Assembly (NCBI GenBank): GCA_963978545.1
Contig: OZ021722.1
Span: 106,826,442-106,890,441, forward strand
Reading direction: 5' to 3'
Origin: Linyphia triangularis
Taxonomy: Eukaryota; Arthropoda; Arachnida; Araneae; Linyphiidae
Length of the DNA: 64,000 nt
A program made the position numbers and the translations under genes. A model generated the notes under the pieces. That model ran no database searches. It was not told where the DNA came from and worked only from the letters and a program-made list of their open reading frames with translations. Shown here one piece after another: positions 45,681 through 57,338 of this stretch (within the stretch, counting starts at the first letter, position 1; each line of letters opens with the position of its first letter).

Positions 45681-46057
45681 CCCAGTTTTTTTAAACTCAG
45701 CACGATTCAAAATGTGTAAAAATGTAAAAAAATCTGTTTTTAGCTGAAGAAATACTAAATTATTCTCTTAAAGAAAACGTTTCAATCGTTAATTATTTCA
45801 ATTTTTAATTAACTTTTTGCTAATTAATTTTCGTTAGGAATCGCAATGAACCTTTAAAGTTAATGATAATCAACCTCAAAAACAAAAGTAAACGATTTCT
45901 AAACAATTCAACATCTTGCAGCCCCCTGTAAAAATTCCTGCGGACTCCTAGAGAACAATAAATATATTTGGCAAGAGATATATCCCAAACGTAACCCTTG
46001 TCCTTAATACACATCTTCCGAAGTTTATTAGGTTACAAATTTAAAAAAATTCTTACC

Positions 46058-46166
46058 TTCATTGGTTTCAGTCTCGTGAACTAGCCAAGATGATAAAAGG
46101 TTGGGATATTCTTGCAGTTTCTTTTGCTTTTCTGCGATTCTGCGCCCCAGATAATTTCATCGACAT
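46058..46166 (-). pseudogene. hAT transposase first-exon remnant (frameshifted)
   Basis: The minus strand opens with an ATG at 46166-46164 and KLSGAQNRRK, a motif typical of the N-terminus of hAT transposases of the ZMYM-like group. A frame change follows into EKQKKLQEYPNLLSSW, then NEG at a donor GTAAGA (first base 46057). Downstream exons are not recognisable. Family assignment rests on this short basic motif plus the hAT termini and 8-bp duplication around it. Confidence 0.55.
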
Positions 46167-47479
46167 ATTTCAATTTACGAAAATTTCAACAGCATTAAAT
46201 TGTTGTAATGCTAAATTTTATCTAACTACATTGCGACTATATTACCAATGCGATTTTAAATTAGCATTTCTGGCAGCCTGCCATGTAGCACAAACCTATT
46301 CTTCATCAGGGGGTAGGGAGAATTCGTTGTCATTCTTTTGGAAAAGGATAGATTATTACTTTCTTTGTACAGAAATGTATTATTTTTTTTTTCTAGTGGA
46401 TTTTTTCTTCTGTTGGATATCTTAGAGATCATCCAGAATTTTAAGAAAAAATGAAAATTTATTTATGAAAAATTATCCTTTCGTCCAAATATTAAAATTT
46501 ATACAACAAATAGTGCTTTGTTGGCTTTTCGGCGCCCCCTCTGGTTAGCGCCCTGGGCAGCTGCCCCGCCTGCCCCCCCCCTAGTTCCGGCACTGGGCAT
46601 GGGTGATTGTAAATGAATGTTGGCTTGTCAAATGACGAATGTTTCGGAGCATTATAGCCCTCGTGTTGCTGACGGCGCCAGATAAACTGAAAACAACCAA
46701 CCAACCAATGTGAGCAAAAGGACAAAACTAATTGATTTCGTTTATTTTGTCTTACAATATTCAGATAAATTTAAAATTATTTTCTTCTCCAGAACTTTAT
46801 TAATTCTAAAAGTAGAGGTAAAAGTACTATTTTTAAAGTAGACATGACGTGTATAGTGACTGATAGTTTTGTTTCAGGTAGCTCAGTCGGTAGTTTTCTG
46901 TATATTCTCTCAATTGATTTGTTACCCAAACGACCTCCCGTCTGGCATTTCGTACTTCAAGTACTACAGATCTTGATCTTTCAGAACTTGTATAGCTGCT
47001 ACGGCAAAAAAAAAAAAAAAAAAAGCTCCAATATAATATAAGCCTTACATAAAGATATAAATATCTGTAAAAGAAACATGATTAATCTATTTTCTAACAA
47101 TACCGCTAAAGATATTTTGAGCTGAATATAATCTAAACTGATACCTTTCCCTTGCGAAATTTCTAGTTCGAATGTTTTTACGTAATCAGCATATTGAGCA
47201 AGCTCTTTGAGATATATACGCATCATAAATTCGGTATCTGTCCAACGTATTATGATACCAGTAGCTATTTATCTTGCTTGACGCCCCAAAATACTGATAA
47301 GGATAAAACAAAATTAAGATACCCAATATGCTTTAACCTTTAAGCATACTCGAGTTGAGAGTGCAAAAGCAAACAATCCACTTGAATATCGCCCGATAAA
47401 AACAGAATTCAAGATAAGCTCGTCATTCACACTGAAATCGTATCAAGAACGAAAGTAGTTCTGAAAGCGATACCTCGCC

Positions 47480-47760
47480 GCATGTGGTAACTCAACACTA
47501 GATAAATTCACTCACGCAGGCGCTTTTGGTTTCTTACATCTACATTGTGACGTTGCGCCGACGTCACACAGCCACCAACAAGCAACTCTGGGTAGCGGAA
47601 GAACGGCTCTTCAATAGGCTGTAACAAGCTCCGCCTCTATTACGTCACCGACAACGAAAACAGTTAAGCTCCGCCTTATCATCAATCCCGTTACGTCACG
47701 AAATAGCGTGATTTGAGGTGAAAAGTGTTTTCACTATGCGACTTTTTGAAGGGGGACGTG
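47480..47760. promoter_or_regulatory. CpG-rich, CRE-rich island (orphan promoter candidate)
   Basis: A GC- and CpG-rich patch in AT-rich surroundings with repeated CRE-like cores: TGTGACGTTG, CGACGTCACA, TTACGTCACCG, TTACGTCACGA. The phrase AAGCTCCGCCT occurs twice, each time followed by a TTACGTCAC site. A minus-strand donor-like GCGTGAGTGA lies near 47510. No transposon ends bound it and no convincing coding exon is adjacent, so a promoter with a non-coding first exon is inference. Confidence 0.35.
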
Positions 47761-47783
47761 CTAATGTGGATTAGTGGTGGCTT

Positions 47784-48188
47784 TTAATAGGATATTCCTT
47801 TTTCCTTCTTATGACTAAGCCTTTTGTCTTTCGGTTCCTCGTGACTTATTTTTGTTCCGCTTGTCACACAATGACAGTCGCTGTCTTCGCGATCAGAATA
47901 AAATAATTGTTTGTATATCTTCGAAAGAGGAAAAGGAGTGGTTCTATTTTCCCCACTACTCTCTGGAAATGGAAGATAAAAATCGCGGTTTTGATTTCTG
48001 GTTATATATTTTTTATTATAATAGAGTTTATGTATGGCTACTTCAGTGTTAATTTCTAAGTTGGCGGGGAAAGGAAATGTACAACGTGATTGGATAATGT
48101 CATGTGTACATTCGAATTTGTGTTTTAAAGATGCATTGTAATTGGCCACAAGCAATGTCATTGATGTTGCCATACGATGCAATCTCAC
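47784..48188 (-). other. Unassigned open frame next to the CpG island
   Basis: 135 codons open on the minus strand; the product has no motif I recognise and is rich in K, S, T and Y. Composition is close to chance for this AT level. Listed only because it lies beside the CpG/CRE island; the plus strand also has an overlapping frame (47852-48052). Confidence 0.12.
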
Positions 48189-48199
48189 ATAAAATAACG

Positions 48200-50510
48200 C
48201 CTTGCATAAGGTGCATAGAGTTTATGTACGGAAACGTCATAGTCAACTGCAAAATGCGGGTTTGCAATTTTCATTAGAAATTTCTTAAAAATGTGTGAGT
48301 TTCAAAGACAGAAAATTTTCTTTACTTTTTGCTCAACGTAAAACACATATTTAAAAATTAAAAAAAGCATTTTTTGGTTGAGTCAAACTATACTGGCATA
48401 TAATAATTCGAGCGAATTTTTTTTTTTTTTTTTTTTAAATTTTTACCAGAGATCTGATTGGATGGAATGATTGTATGAAACCAATTAGGTTTTATTTTGA
48501 ACCTATGCAATAACGTTATATTCTGGTTAATGTTTAATTACATAGTTTTTGATTTCATATCAACAAATTACTCCTGATTTACATCATTTTATTATAGAGG
48601 TAATTTTGTAAAATCCTTTATGGAATCGAATGATTTATTTTACCAGGTATAAGAAAAGTAAAAAAAAAAAAAGTTTTGAAGAATATTGCTGTAAAATATG
48701 ATGATTGAAGGCTTTTTCTATGTAAACTGCCAAGACTTTCAATTTTCCCTTAATACAACCAAAAGTATTTATAACGTTAAGGTATACAAGTAAAACATAA
48801 TTTTAAAATAAATTTGTATTCCATATGTGTCGAAAAAATTTAATAAAGCAATGTAATATTGAAAAAATTCACTCGTCAAACATGTAAAACTTTAAGTGTT
48901 TAGTGAACCTTAAATGTTTTCTAAAAGCAATAACTTTTTACTACCAACTCAAAATATTAAAATTTTCAAAAAGAAACAATGAGTTTAACTTAACTATAAT
49001 AAATAAAAATAAAATTACACAAAAAAGTTTTAATGCCAAACAACAATAAGAATAAGAAAGCCCCCCCCCCCCAAAAAAAAAAAAAAATTGTGAAAGTACC
49101 TCAATAGTTCAAAAAGTGAGAGGTTAAAGGTGCCACCAATTTCTCCCCCACCCCTTCCCCCACCCCTCGAAAAATCCAAGCAACTAGGATGTGTTCATAA
49201 TGTGATTTTGTTTTTTGGACAATGGTTATTTCGCAACCTCTTCTCAAAATATTCTTAAGTTTGGCAAAGTTTTTTTTTGTTCTCAATTTACACGACTTGA
49301 TTCTTGACTTGATCAACCGATGTAAAATAAGATAAGCACTTTTCAAAGAGTATGACCATTCCATAAATTAATTTTATTTGAACTTTTTACTGACCTTAAC
49401 AGGGACACAGTGAATCAGTTGTATTAATAATGGTGCTCCCCAATAGAAGAAAAAAAGTTTTTTTTTTCCCCATAACTCTTTATGGATGGGGATTTTCATT
49501 ATACTTAATACGGTAAGGAATCCAGCTAAAGAAAAACTTCGGCCTGTTTGCAGACAAGAGGAGATGCTGCAAAAAAAAAAAAAAAAAAAAAAAATCACCA
49601 ACTAAAAAATAGTCTATAAAAAACGCAATGCGAAACCCACATATCCTCAATAAATACATCCTCCTATAAAACTTGCCCCTACCTGCGAGAAAATTCCTTC
49701 TGAGGCCTAGAAAGGATTTTAGAATCATTTTTATTCTGCTCCCAACCCAATTCACTTTCCCCCTACCCCTCATTCTTTCGTCACTGTGAGCAGCAAAAAT
49801 CACCTCTCCTCCACTCTACTTGTCGTGTGAACCGAATTTCCCGCCATTTTTACCCTGCAGCAGTTTTTCTTTCTCTATAAAAAAAAAAAAAAGAAGGGAA
49901 AAAAAAGCGTTCGAAATTCCAGAGCGTATGACCCTTCTCTTTTTTTTCTCTTTTCTTCCCCGCTTTATAAATATGCCCCCCCCCCCCCTCTCATCCCAGA
50001 CAGACACGTTTTCATCGCATTTTGGGCGGGAAACTTGTTTTTACCCTGAGGAGGCCGTGCTCGCGTTTATTAAAAGATGCATTTCTGGGCCATGGGAAAC
50101 GTGCAACAAGAATACGATGTCGGAATGTTGTCTTTGGTCTTTTTTTTTTTTTTTGTATAAATTTTTGGACGATTATGGTTTGAAATGGACGGGTTTTTTT
50201 TTTAACGCAAGATTTGTCCTTGACCTTTGTTAGCGCTCCTAGTTAGTGTGTTAGTTGATGATGGTTGTAACAAATTTCGTTAAAAGTGTCTAACGTTAAT
50301 TTGAAAAGTAGGTAAAATCTTGGTGAGGAATCTTGACAAAAGTTACGGAAAAGGAACCAAGACTCGGAAATTTATCGAATTTGTTGATATTTTAGTAATA
50401 AGCAGTGGTAGAAGTGAGGGGGGAAAAAGTGGTGTGATGCCCCAAAAGTTGGTGACCATAAGTGCAGGCCCCCCCCCCCATTCCAACGATACATTTTATA
50501 ATTTCCTGTC
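48200..50510. other. No recognised gene or element
   Basis: AT-rich with frequent homopolymers (poly-T 48419-48436, poly-A 49571-49592, C runs near 49064 and 49977). Several open frames of 60-137 codons here run through the homopolymers and are not convincing. Confidence 0.5.
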
Positions 50511-50515
50511 TTATA

Positions 50516-50930
50516 CAGTAGAGTCCTGATTATCCGAGTTAATGTGGACCAAGACCAACTCGGATAACCAAAAAACTCGGTTAAAGCGAAAATTAAAAAT
50601 AAAATAAATCGTATCGGTTTAAATGTATGTTTTGACAAGTACAAATGTTATATTATAGGTAAACCACATGCAATTAATAATATATAGTAATGCTTAAAGA
50701 GTTCTCTTACTTAAGCCTTAAGACCTTGAGCGACGCGATTGGAGGAGCAGTGTCATACAATGAAAAAGAATGTAAACATTTTGTTTTCTTGAGTGTTTGA
50801 GAGATCAAGTACCAATTTTTTTCGGTACTAGTTTTGACAAAGGAAAATATCAGGGGTAAAAGAAATATTATCTGGCTCGGTTAAAGCGGAAACTCGGATA
50901 ACCGGGGCTCGGATAATCGGAGTTTTACTG
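50516..50930. mobile_element. pogo/jerky-like MITE (TA target)
   Basis: Ends CAGTAGAGTCCTGATTATCC and GGATAATCGGAGTTTTACTG between TA dinucleotides. Inner repeats of ACTCGGATAACC and CTCGGTTAAAGCG occur near both ends. The CAGTARARYYCNGATTATCCG form is typical of Tc1/mariner-superfamily pogo/jerky elements. 415 bp, non-coding. Confidence 0.78.
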
Positions 50931-50934
50931 TATT

Positions 50935-52160
50935 AAAAATATTAATTAGGAAGGAAATAATTTATGCTTTCTAACACTGAACAAGTGTTGAACATTTATT
51001 CTTATTTTAATGAATATTGTGCGACTTAGTTTTTTTACTTGGAAGCAAGAGATAAAATGAATTAATAACTCAAAATTACATATCAAACTGTTTATTTAGA
51101 TTCAAATAATGCTTCTAAATGTGTATATTTTCATATTAAATTAATAGAAACCTTTAAAATGTTGATTTTTTTTTAATAGCTTGTCTCTATATGAAAGAAG
51201 AATAGAAATTTAACTTAACATTTCTCCAAAGCTAAAAGTTGACCAAGCGTAACAGTATTTGTTAATAAAAGTACTTATATTTTTACACAAAGTAGAATAA
51301 TAGATTTTTAGAGTTGTATGATACATACCATAAATAGATTTAATTTTTACATTTGAAAACCCTTTGTCTCAGTGTCACTACATTTAATGGTTAATGTTAT
51401 TTTTCTTGAGTAGTTTTTAAACGGATTGAATGATTTTAAAAGTGGGGGGGGGGATGGATTTCAGTGGTTTCAGAAGAGGGGGGACGCATAGGCATTTTCT
51501 TGAAAAGTGAGGGAACGCGTCATCCCGCGTCTACCAACACTTCTAGCACTGGTAATAAGAAATCGCCCAAAATATCGCCAAATTGGCAAATCTGGCGACA
51601 AGAAAAATTGACGACTTCAGTAGTTGTCAATTTCTAGTTTTGAATTAGAATGTTGACAGACAGACTAAACAATTCTTTGTATAAGTAAATCGTTACGTTA
51701 GTGTAAAAGCTAAATCTGAAATGTAAATTAATTTTATATTAATTAAATAAGTTTATTAAGATTTAACTTTTATGTCCATTGTTATAAATAGTTTTCGCTT
51801 ACTACTATCGTCATAACAACTTTTTTTCATTTGATACCTTGTTGAAAGAACGAAAATCTAGATTTTAAAGGTTCCATACTTATGAACTTTGATGAATATT
51901 TGTTAGGATTCAATAGACACCCAGTCGAATACATCTAAACAGCTTCATTAAAATCTATTCCGGTTTTTCAAACTTATAGTAGAAAGTATGAAATTTTTCT
52001 TGTTCTAACTTATCATTATACATTTTTGTGACTTATTTTATGTGTTGTCTCGACGGGCATGTGCCCCTTAACAACCAAAGACCCATAACGTTTAATAAAA
52101 TTCTTGTTCTTTAAAAAAATAAAACTTTTAAATTCTAGCATAAGGAATAGGCAAACAGAT
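50935..52160. other. No recognised feature
   Basis: AT-rich spacer. A patch at 51555-51625 has several TCGCCAA/TTGGCGA motifs but no element ends. Confidence 0.45.
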
Positions 52161-52164
52161 TTTA

Positions 52165-52669
52165 ATATTTTTTGCCAAATATGTCATTACTTGCAAAAAA
52201 CTGAACGTCCTTTTTTTTCTTCTGGTAACACACCATTTTCATCAAGCTAGCAGACGATTTATCTTTCGTGGTGCTAAGATCTTTCATCTTTTAAAAGTCA
52301 GCCAAGTTGGCAATAAATATTACGTCATCAGTGACGTAATTTTTATCCTCAACTTGGCTCACTTTTAAAAGATTTAAGTATTTTTTTTACCAGAAAATAA
52401 ATATCGTCTGCACTCTTTCTCATGGTAAATTAAAGAACAGCGGGTTACCTTACAAAAAAAGAACGCTCATTATTTAGCAAGTTATGACATATTTGGCAAT
52501 CGGATTTAGCTCAACTCATTCGTAGTCAATTTTTGAATAGTTTCGGCCATTTTTGACCCGGCAGACCAGTGTATTCACGATCTACTAACGTTTTTATGCA
52601 TTCTATAAAAAAAAAAAATCAGAATGATGTGCGATGGGGTGCCTAAACTTGCAGTCTCCTCTCGAACTA
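52165..52669. mobile_element. Foldback MITE M1, partial copy
   Basis: One end is intact (GCAGTCTCCTCTCGAACTA); the other is missing. It keeps the palindromic core TTACGTCATCAGTGACGTAA. Most diverged of the four copies. Confidence 0.65.
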
Positions 52670-52769
52670 TTATTACAAAACTAGATTTCGTTCGAAAGTT
52701 TAAGTCATAACACGAACCAGTTGTACATCTACATCGTGATAAGTTTAAAATATAATACCCCCCCCCCCT

Positions 52770-53095
52770 CCCTCAAAACTAAACTCGTGGTCGTCCTGGA
52801 TGGGGGCGACACTCCCACAGAAAAGGGGACGCTTCGTCACGTGATGGAATTTCTGGGGGGTTTTCCACCTCGCCTGTGGGAAAGGAATGTGTGGACGGGA
52901 CGAGCCCCTTTCTAGTGAGGGAGAAGAACTCCTCAGCTGACCTTACAAGGGGATGTTCCCAGACAGTTTACTACGAAAAACAGATGGGTACGCCAACCAG
53001 CTGTCCGTGATGACGACCCACTGGTGGTGCGTAATAACTCGGACTGGTCAGTTATCAATTAAAGATTTGTGGGATGAATTTTTTTGGAGACAAAA
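52770..53095. other. GC-richer unique segment, unassigned
   Basis: A GC-richer stretch with two short plus-strand frames (52721-52915 and 52953-53192) that do not join in frame and show no domain. It could be a decayed exon or regulatory DNA; I cannot choose. Confidence 0.2.
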
Positions 53096-53099
53096 AAAC

Positions 53100-53655
53100 A
53101 CAGATGAGATTAAAAATAATATAACCCATAACAACAAAGTTTTTGATGTAAATCCTTTATATGCATTTTTATATTCATTAACACGGCGCTGATTCTGTTG
53201 TCGACGTGTGCTTAGTGTTTGCATCTAATTTTAAATATCAAAAACATCTCTATCAGCAAAATGTGAGGCAAACTACGTTTCAAAATTGATTTATTGAAAA
53301 ACAAAGGGAATTTATGCACTCACATGCAAATATCGTTTTATTTATTCTGATTAATTTTTTTTTATTTATTTATTTATTTATTTATTAAATTTTTTTGGCA
53401 ACGTGAAAGAGTTTCTTCAATGGTCGGTTAAATGCTATTTTAGCGCGATTGGATGGTGGAAAGTTGGTTTCTTAGAATTCCGTAAAAGCGGTCCTTTAGT
53501 GACAGCCGCCAAAATTTGATAGAATGCATTATTGTCGACATCGAATCTATCTGCCAAGTTTCAGCCCAATTGAATGACGGCAAGTGGGTTCATTAAAGCT
53601 CCTTAGATTTTCCCGTCATTGTCAAACATACACACACAATCGAATTAAAATTGTT
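53100..53655 (-). repeat. Interspersed repeat H2, copy f
   Basis: Reverse-orientation copy with GACGGCAAGTGGGTT, AATAAATA blocks and a small (TTTA)n tract at about 53358-53386. Confidence 0.5.
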
Positions 53656-53696
53656 TTCCTAGTAATAAGCATCTAAAAAAACTACAAAAAACACTG

Positions 53697-55178
53697 ATTC
53701 AAACTACTTTATAATTTAATATAATTCAAATTATTTCATAATTTAATTTAATTTAAATTATTTCATAATTTCATCTAATTCAAATTATTTTATAATTTAA
53801 TCTAATTCAAATTATTTTATAATTTAATCTAATTCAAAATATTTCATAATTTAATCTAATTGAAATTTTTAATAATCTAAAATAATTCAGATTATTTCAT
53901 AATTTAATCTAATTCAAATTTTTTTATAATTTAAAATAGTTCACATTATTTTTATAACTTAATCTAATTCAAATTATTTCAAAATTTAAAATATAATTCA
54001 AATTATTTCTTAATTTAAAATATAATTCAAATTATTTCTTAATTTAAAATAATTCAAATTATTTCTTAATTTAATATAACTGAAATTATTTCATAATTTA
54101 ATATAGTTCAAATTATTTCGTAATTTAAACTGATTCAAATTATTTTATAATTTAATGTAATTCAAATTATTTCATAATTTAATATAATTCAAATTATTTC
54201 ATAATTTAATCTGATTCTAATTATTTTATAATTTAATGTAATTCAAATTATTTCATAATTTAATATAGTTCAAATTATTTCGTAATTTAAACTGATTCAA
54301 ATTATTTTATAATTTAATGTAATTCAAATTATTTCATAATTTAATATAATTCAAATTATTTCATAATTTAATCTGATTCTAATTATTTTATAATTTAATG
54401 TAATTCAAATTATTTCATAATTTAATCTAATTCAAATTGTTTTATAGTTTAATGTAATTCAAATTATTTCATATTTTAATCAAATTAAAATTATTTCACA
54501 ATTTAATCTAATTAAAATTATTTCATAATATAATACAATTCAAATTATTTCATAATTTCATACAATTCAAATTATATCACATTTTAATTTTATTCAAATT
54601 ATTTCATTATGTAATCTAATTCAAATTATTTCATAATTTAATCTGATTCAAATTATTTTATAATTTAATGTAATTCAAATTTTTTCATAATTTAATCTAA
54701 TTCAAATTATTTTATAGTTTAATGTAATTCCAATTATTTAATAATTTAATCTAATTCAAATTATTCTATAGTTTAATGTAATTCCAATTATTTCATAATT
54801 TAATCTAATTCAAATTATTTCACAATTTAATCTAATTCAAATTATTTCATAATATAATACAATTAAAATCATTTCATAATTTCCTGCAATTCAAATTATT
54901 TCACAAATTAATTTTATTCAAATTATTTCATTATGTAATCTAATTCAAATTATTTCATAATTTAATCTGATTCAAATTATTTTATAATTTAATGAAATTC
55001 AAATTATTTCATAATTTAATCTAATTCAAATTATTCTATAATTTAATGTAATTCCAATTATTTCATAATTTAATCTAATTAAAATTATTACACACTTTAA
55101 TCTAACTAAAACTATTTCATAATATAATACAATTCAAATTATTTCATAATATAATATAATTCAAATTATTTCATAATT
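53697..55178. repeat. AT-rich satellite, about 27-bp unit, about 55 units
   Basis: The unit is TTTAATCTAATTCAAATTAT + TTCATAA, with variants (ATATAA, ATGTAA, CTGATT; CATAA/TATAA). Higher-order copies: a block at about 54101 recurs at 54263 (162 bp, 6 units), and a block at about 54590 recurs at about 54914 (324 bp, 12 units). Not coding; not a CRISPR (no unique spacers). Confidence 0.93.
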
Positions 55179-55543
55179 TAAATTTTTTTAGTTTTACAGT
55201 ACAGAACTCTTCGACCCAAACACGCCTTTTTTTTTCCTGCTTTTGGTCAGAGGTCGTTTTAAGGATAAGGGGTTGAATGAACCCCTACATGTCCAGTCAG
55301 GCAGTAGTGGCCTGACTGGACACAAGGGAATTCGTCCGTAAGGTTGAAGGTTACTCCTGTTGGGGGGAATTGAACCCTATCTGACGACCTTGGAATGAGG
55401 CTACTGTAGACATAACCTTGAAAGTACAGTAAAAGGGTCTTTTTTTTTAAAAAAAAGAAGAAGAAAGGAAGAGGGTATATTAGCAAGGGGTAAATTTGAC
55501 CTAGAATATTGCGTTTGTGTTCTTGATGGAAATCTATGCCTAT

Positions 55544-56208
55544 TAGACTGAGAGACGACTGCAATTTTTGGACCCCATCGAACATCATTCTGAATTTTTT
55601 ATAGAAATTTTGAGAAAAGTGAGTAGATTACGAATCCACTGGTCTGCCGTGGCAAAAATGGCCGAAACTGGTCAAAAATCGACTTTTAATAAGTTGAACT
55701 AAATCCAATTGCCAAATGCCCCATAACTTGCCAAATAATGCGCATTTTTTTTTTAATTTGGTAACCCTCACTCTTTAATTTTCAATTAAGAAGATTGCAG
55801 ACGATTCAGATATCTGGCGACGGTCTACTTGCATCTATTAAAAGGGAGTCAAGTTGGCAAAAAATATTACGTCACTTATGACGTAACTGATGTCGCCAAT
55901 TTGGCTTACTTTTAAAAGATAGAAGTTTTCCGAGCCAAAGATCAGAAATCGTTTGCGCTTTTTCTCATTTAAAATCAAAATGAAGTGGGTTGCTAGACGA
56001 ATAAGTTTGTTCTATTTTTGGCAAGTTATGACATATTTGGCAATCGGATTTTAGTTCAACTCATTCCAAGTCGATTATTGATCAGTTTCGGCCATTTTTG
56101 CCAAGGCAGACCAGTGGATTCCTAATCTACTCACTTTTCTCCAATTTCTATAAAAAATTCAGAATGATGTTCGATGGGGTCCAACAATTGCAGTCGCCTC
56201 TCGGACTA
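55544..56208. mobile_element. Foldback MITE M1, copy 3
   Basis: Ends TAGACTGAGAGACGACTGCA ... GCAGTCGCCTCTCGGACTA, core TTACGTCACTTATGACGTAA. The long minus-strand frame across its left edge (55259-55588) is incidental. Confidence 0.78.
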
Positions 56209-56344
56209 TATAAAAGTACTCAAAATGAACAATGTTTTTAAGACACATTCCACTTCTGCCGTCATTAGTTAAAAGTTCCTGAATGCAAAAAACCTTTAAC
56301 TGCATATTTTGAAGCTTTCTGATAAGTTCTTAGAAAATAATTTT

Positions 56345-57015
56345 TTAAAATCCTTTATATTAACGACGAATTTGTGTGTGGGTGGGAGCGTACGTTTGTC
56401 GCTGCCGGACAAATCTGCTGAGGCCTTCTTTTAAATTCATTCATGCATTCTATCGAGTTTTAGAGGCTGTCACTCTCATAAAAAGGTCGCTTTTACACAC
56501 GCTTTAGATCCCTTCGGAATACAAATAAATCACATTTAACCGATCACATTCGAAACTATTTCACTGTTGCCAAAATTATTTCAATCAAAATAAATAAAAG
56601 ATAATTGAACGCGAATGCATAAATTCATTATGGAATGAAGTCCAGCCAATTCACCTTTGCGTTGCGTAGCAACGCTATAAGTGTAATTCTACCATTGATC
56701 TCTACTACAACTTCTGGATTGCTTTTAAGCGGCTTCTGCTCTTCAAGCAGATGATGTCATTTGAATACTTCTCCCCATAATGCTTTGAAATAGGTTGCCC
56801 ATAGTTACAAACAAATTTGAACTAGTTTGGGGGGAAGTTGCTAGTATAGACCTCTATGGTGATTATTGAGCCTTCTTCAACTTGAAGTCAGTAACCAAGC
56901 ATGCGCTATCCAGAAGTTGTAGTAGAGATCAGTGAAATTGAAACCGATCATTGTTGAAACTCTTTCCTGTTGCCAGAATTGTTTTATTGAAAATAAATAA
57001 AATATAAGTGTTTCT
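56345..57015 (+). repeat. Interspersed repeat H2, copy g, interrupted
   Basis: Begins AATCCTTTATATTAACGACG; it is interrupted by a foldback element at about 56696-56931 and resumes with GAAACTCTTTCCTGTTGCC. Confidence 0.5.
56696..56931. mobile_element. Inverted-repeat element with GATCTCTACTACAACTTCTGG ends
   Basis: The left end (TGATCTCTACTACAACTTCT) and the right end (its complement, AGAAGTTGTAGTAGAGATCA) enclose about 190 bp; it interrupts repeat H2 copy g. A related short stretch lies near 42065-42120. Confidence 0.55.
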
Positions 57016-57338
57016 ATTGCCTTACGTCAGACTTTTCAGCTTTTACTTATGTTCTATTATCCAGATGCAAGGGTTACTTCAAACGTATTCTATTTGGCGA
57101 TATATAACGACTGAAACCTTCCCATGTTAAGGTTAACGAGGCTAAATTAAATGTGTTGATTTAAAAATAATACATAAATAATCTGTTTAAAAATTGTTAT
57201 TGATTATCTGTTTAAAAAGTAATGAATTAGAGCTAAAATCCATGAAAGTTAATAGAAAAATCAGAATAAGCATAAACAATGTTTTCATCTTCAATTCGTG
57301 TTGTACTAACTTTTTATAAGAATATGGATATATAGTAT

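Larger units (their letters stand above)
44118..46595 (-). mobile_element. hAT element of 2,478 bp inserted in SINE-A
   Basis: Ends CAGGGACGGAACTAGG and CCTAGTTCCGGCACTG are inverted; perfect 8-bp target duplication GGCATGGG (44110-44117 and 46596-46603). It keeps one broken N-terminal transposase exon on the minus strand (46058-46166) but no catalytic region; repeat R copy c sits inside it. A decayed former autonomous element is the simplest reading. Confidence 0.9.
44037..46706 (+). mobile_element. SINE-A copy 7, split by a hAT element
   Basis: The SINE head is at 44037-44117 and its tail half at 46604-46706; the hAT element 44118-46595 lies between them. Outer target duplication AATRTRAGCAAA (44025-44036 and 46707-46718, two mismatches). 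The hAT 8-bp duplication GGCATGGG lies in the SINE core. Confidence 0.85.

Noticed and set aside
49480..50233. Cluster of open frames of 60-137 codons
   Set aside because: They pass through poly-A/T and poly-C runs, overlap on both strands, and show no domain or codon signal.
52721..53192. Possible small gene in a GC-richer patch
   Set aside because: The two short frames do not join in frame, there are no splice signals I trust, and no recognisable motif. Kept only as an unassigned segment.
53697..55178. CRISPR-like regular repeats
   Set aside because: The unit is a contiguous 27-bp satellite without unique spacers, in a eukaryotic genome.
55259..55588. 109-codon minus-strand frame
   Set aside because: It crosses a homopolymer and enters the end of MITE M1; chance frame.
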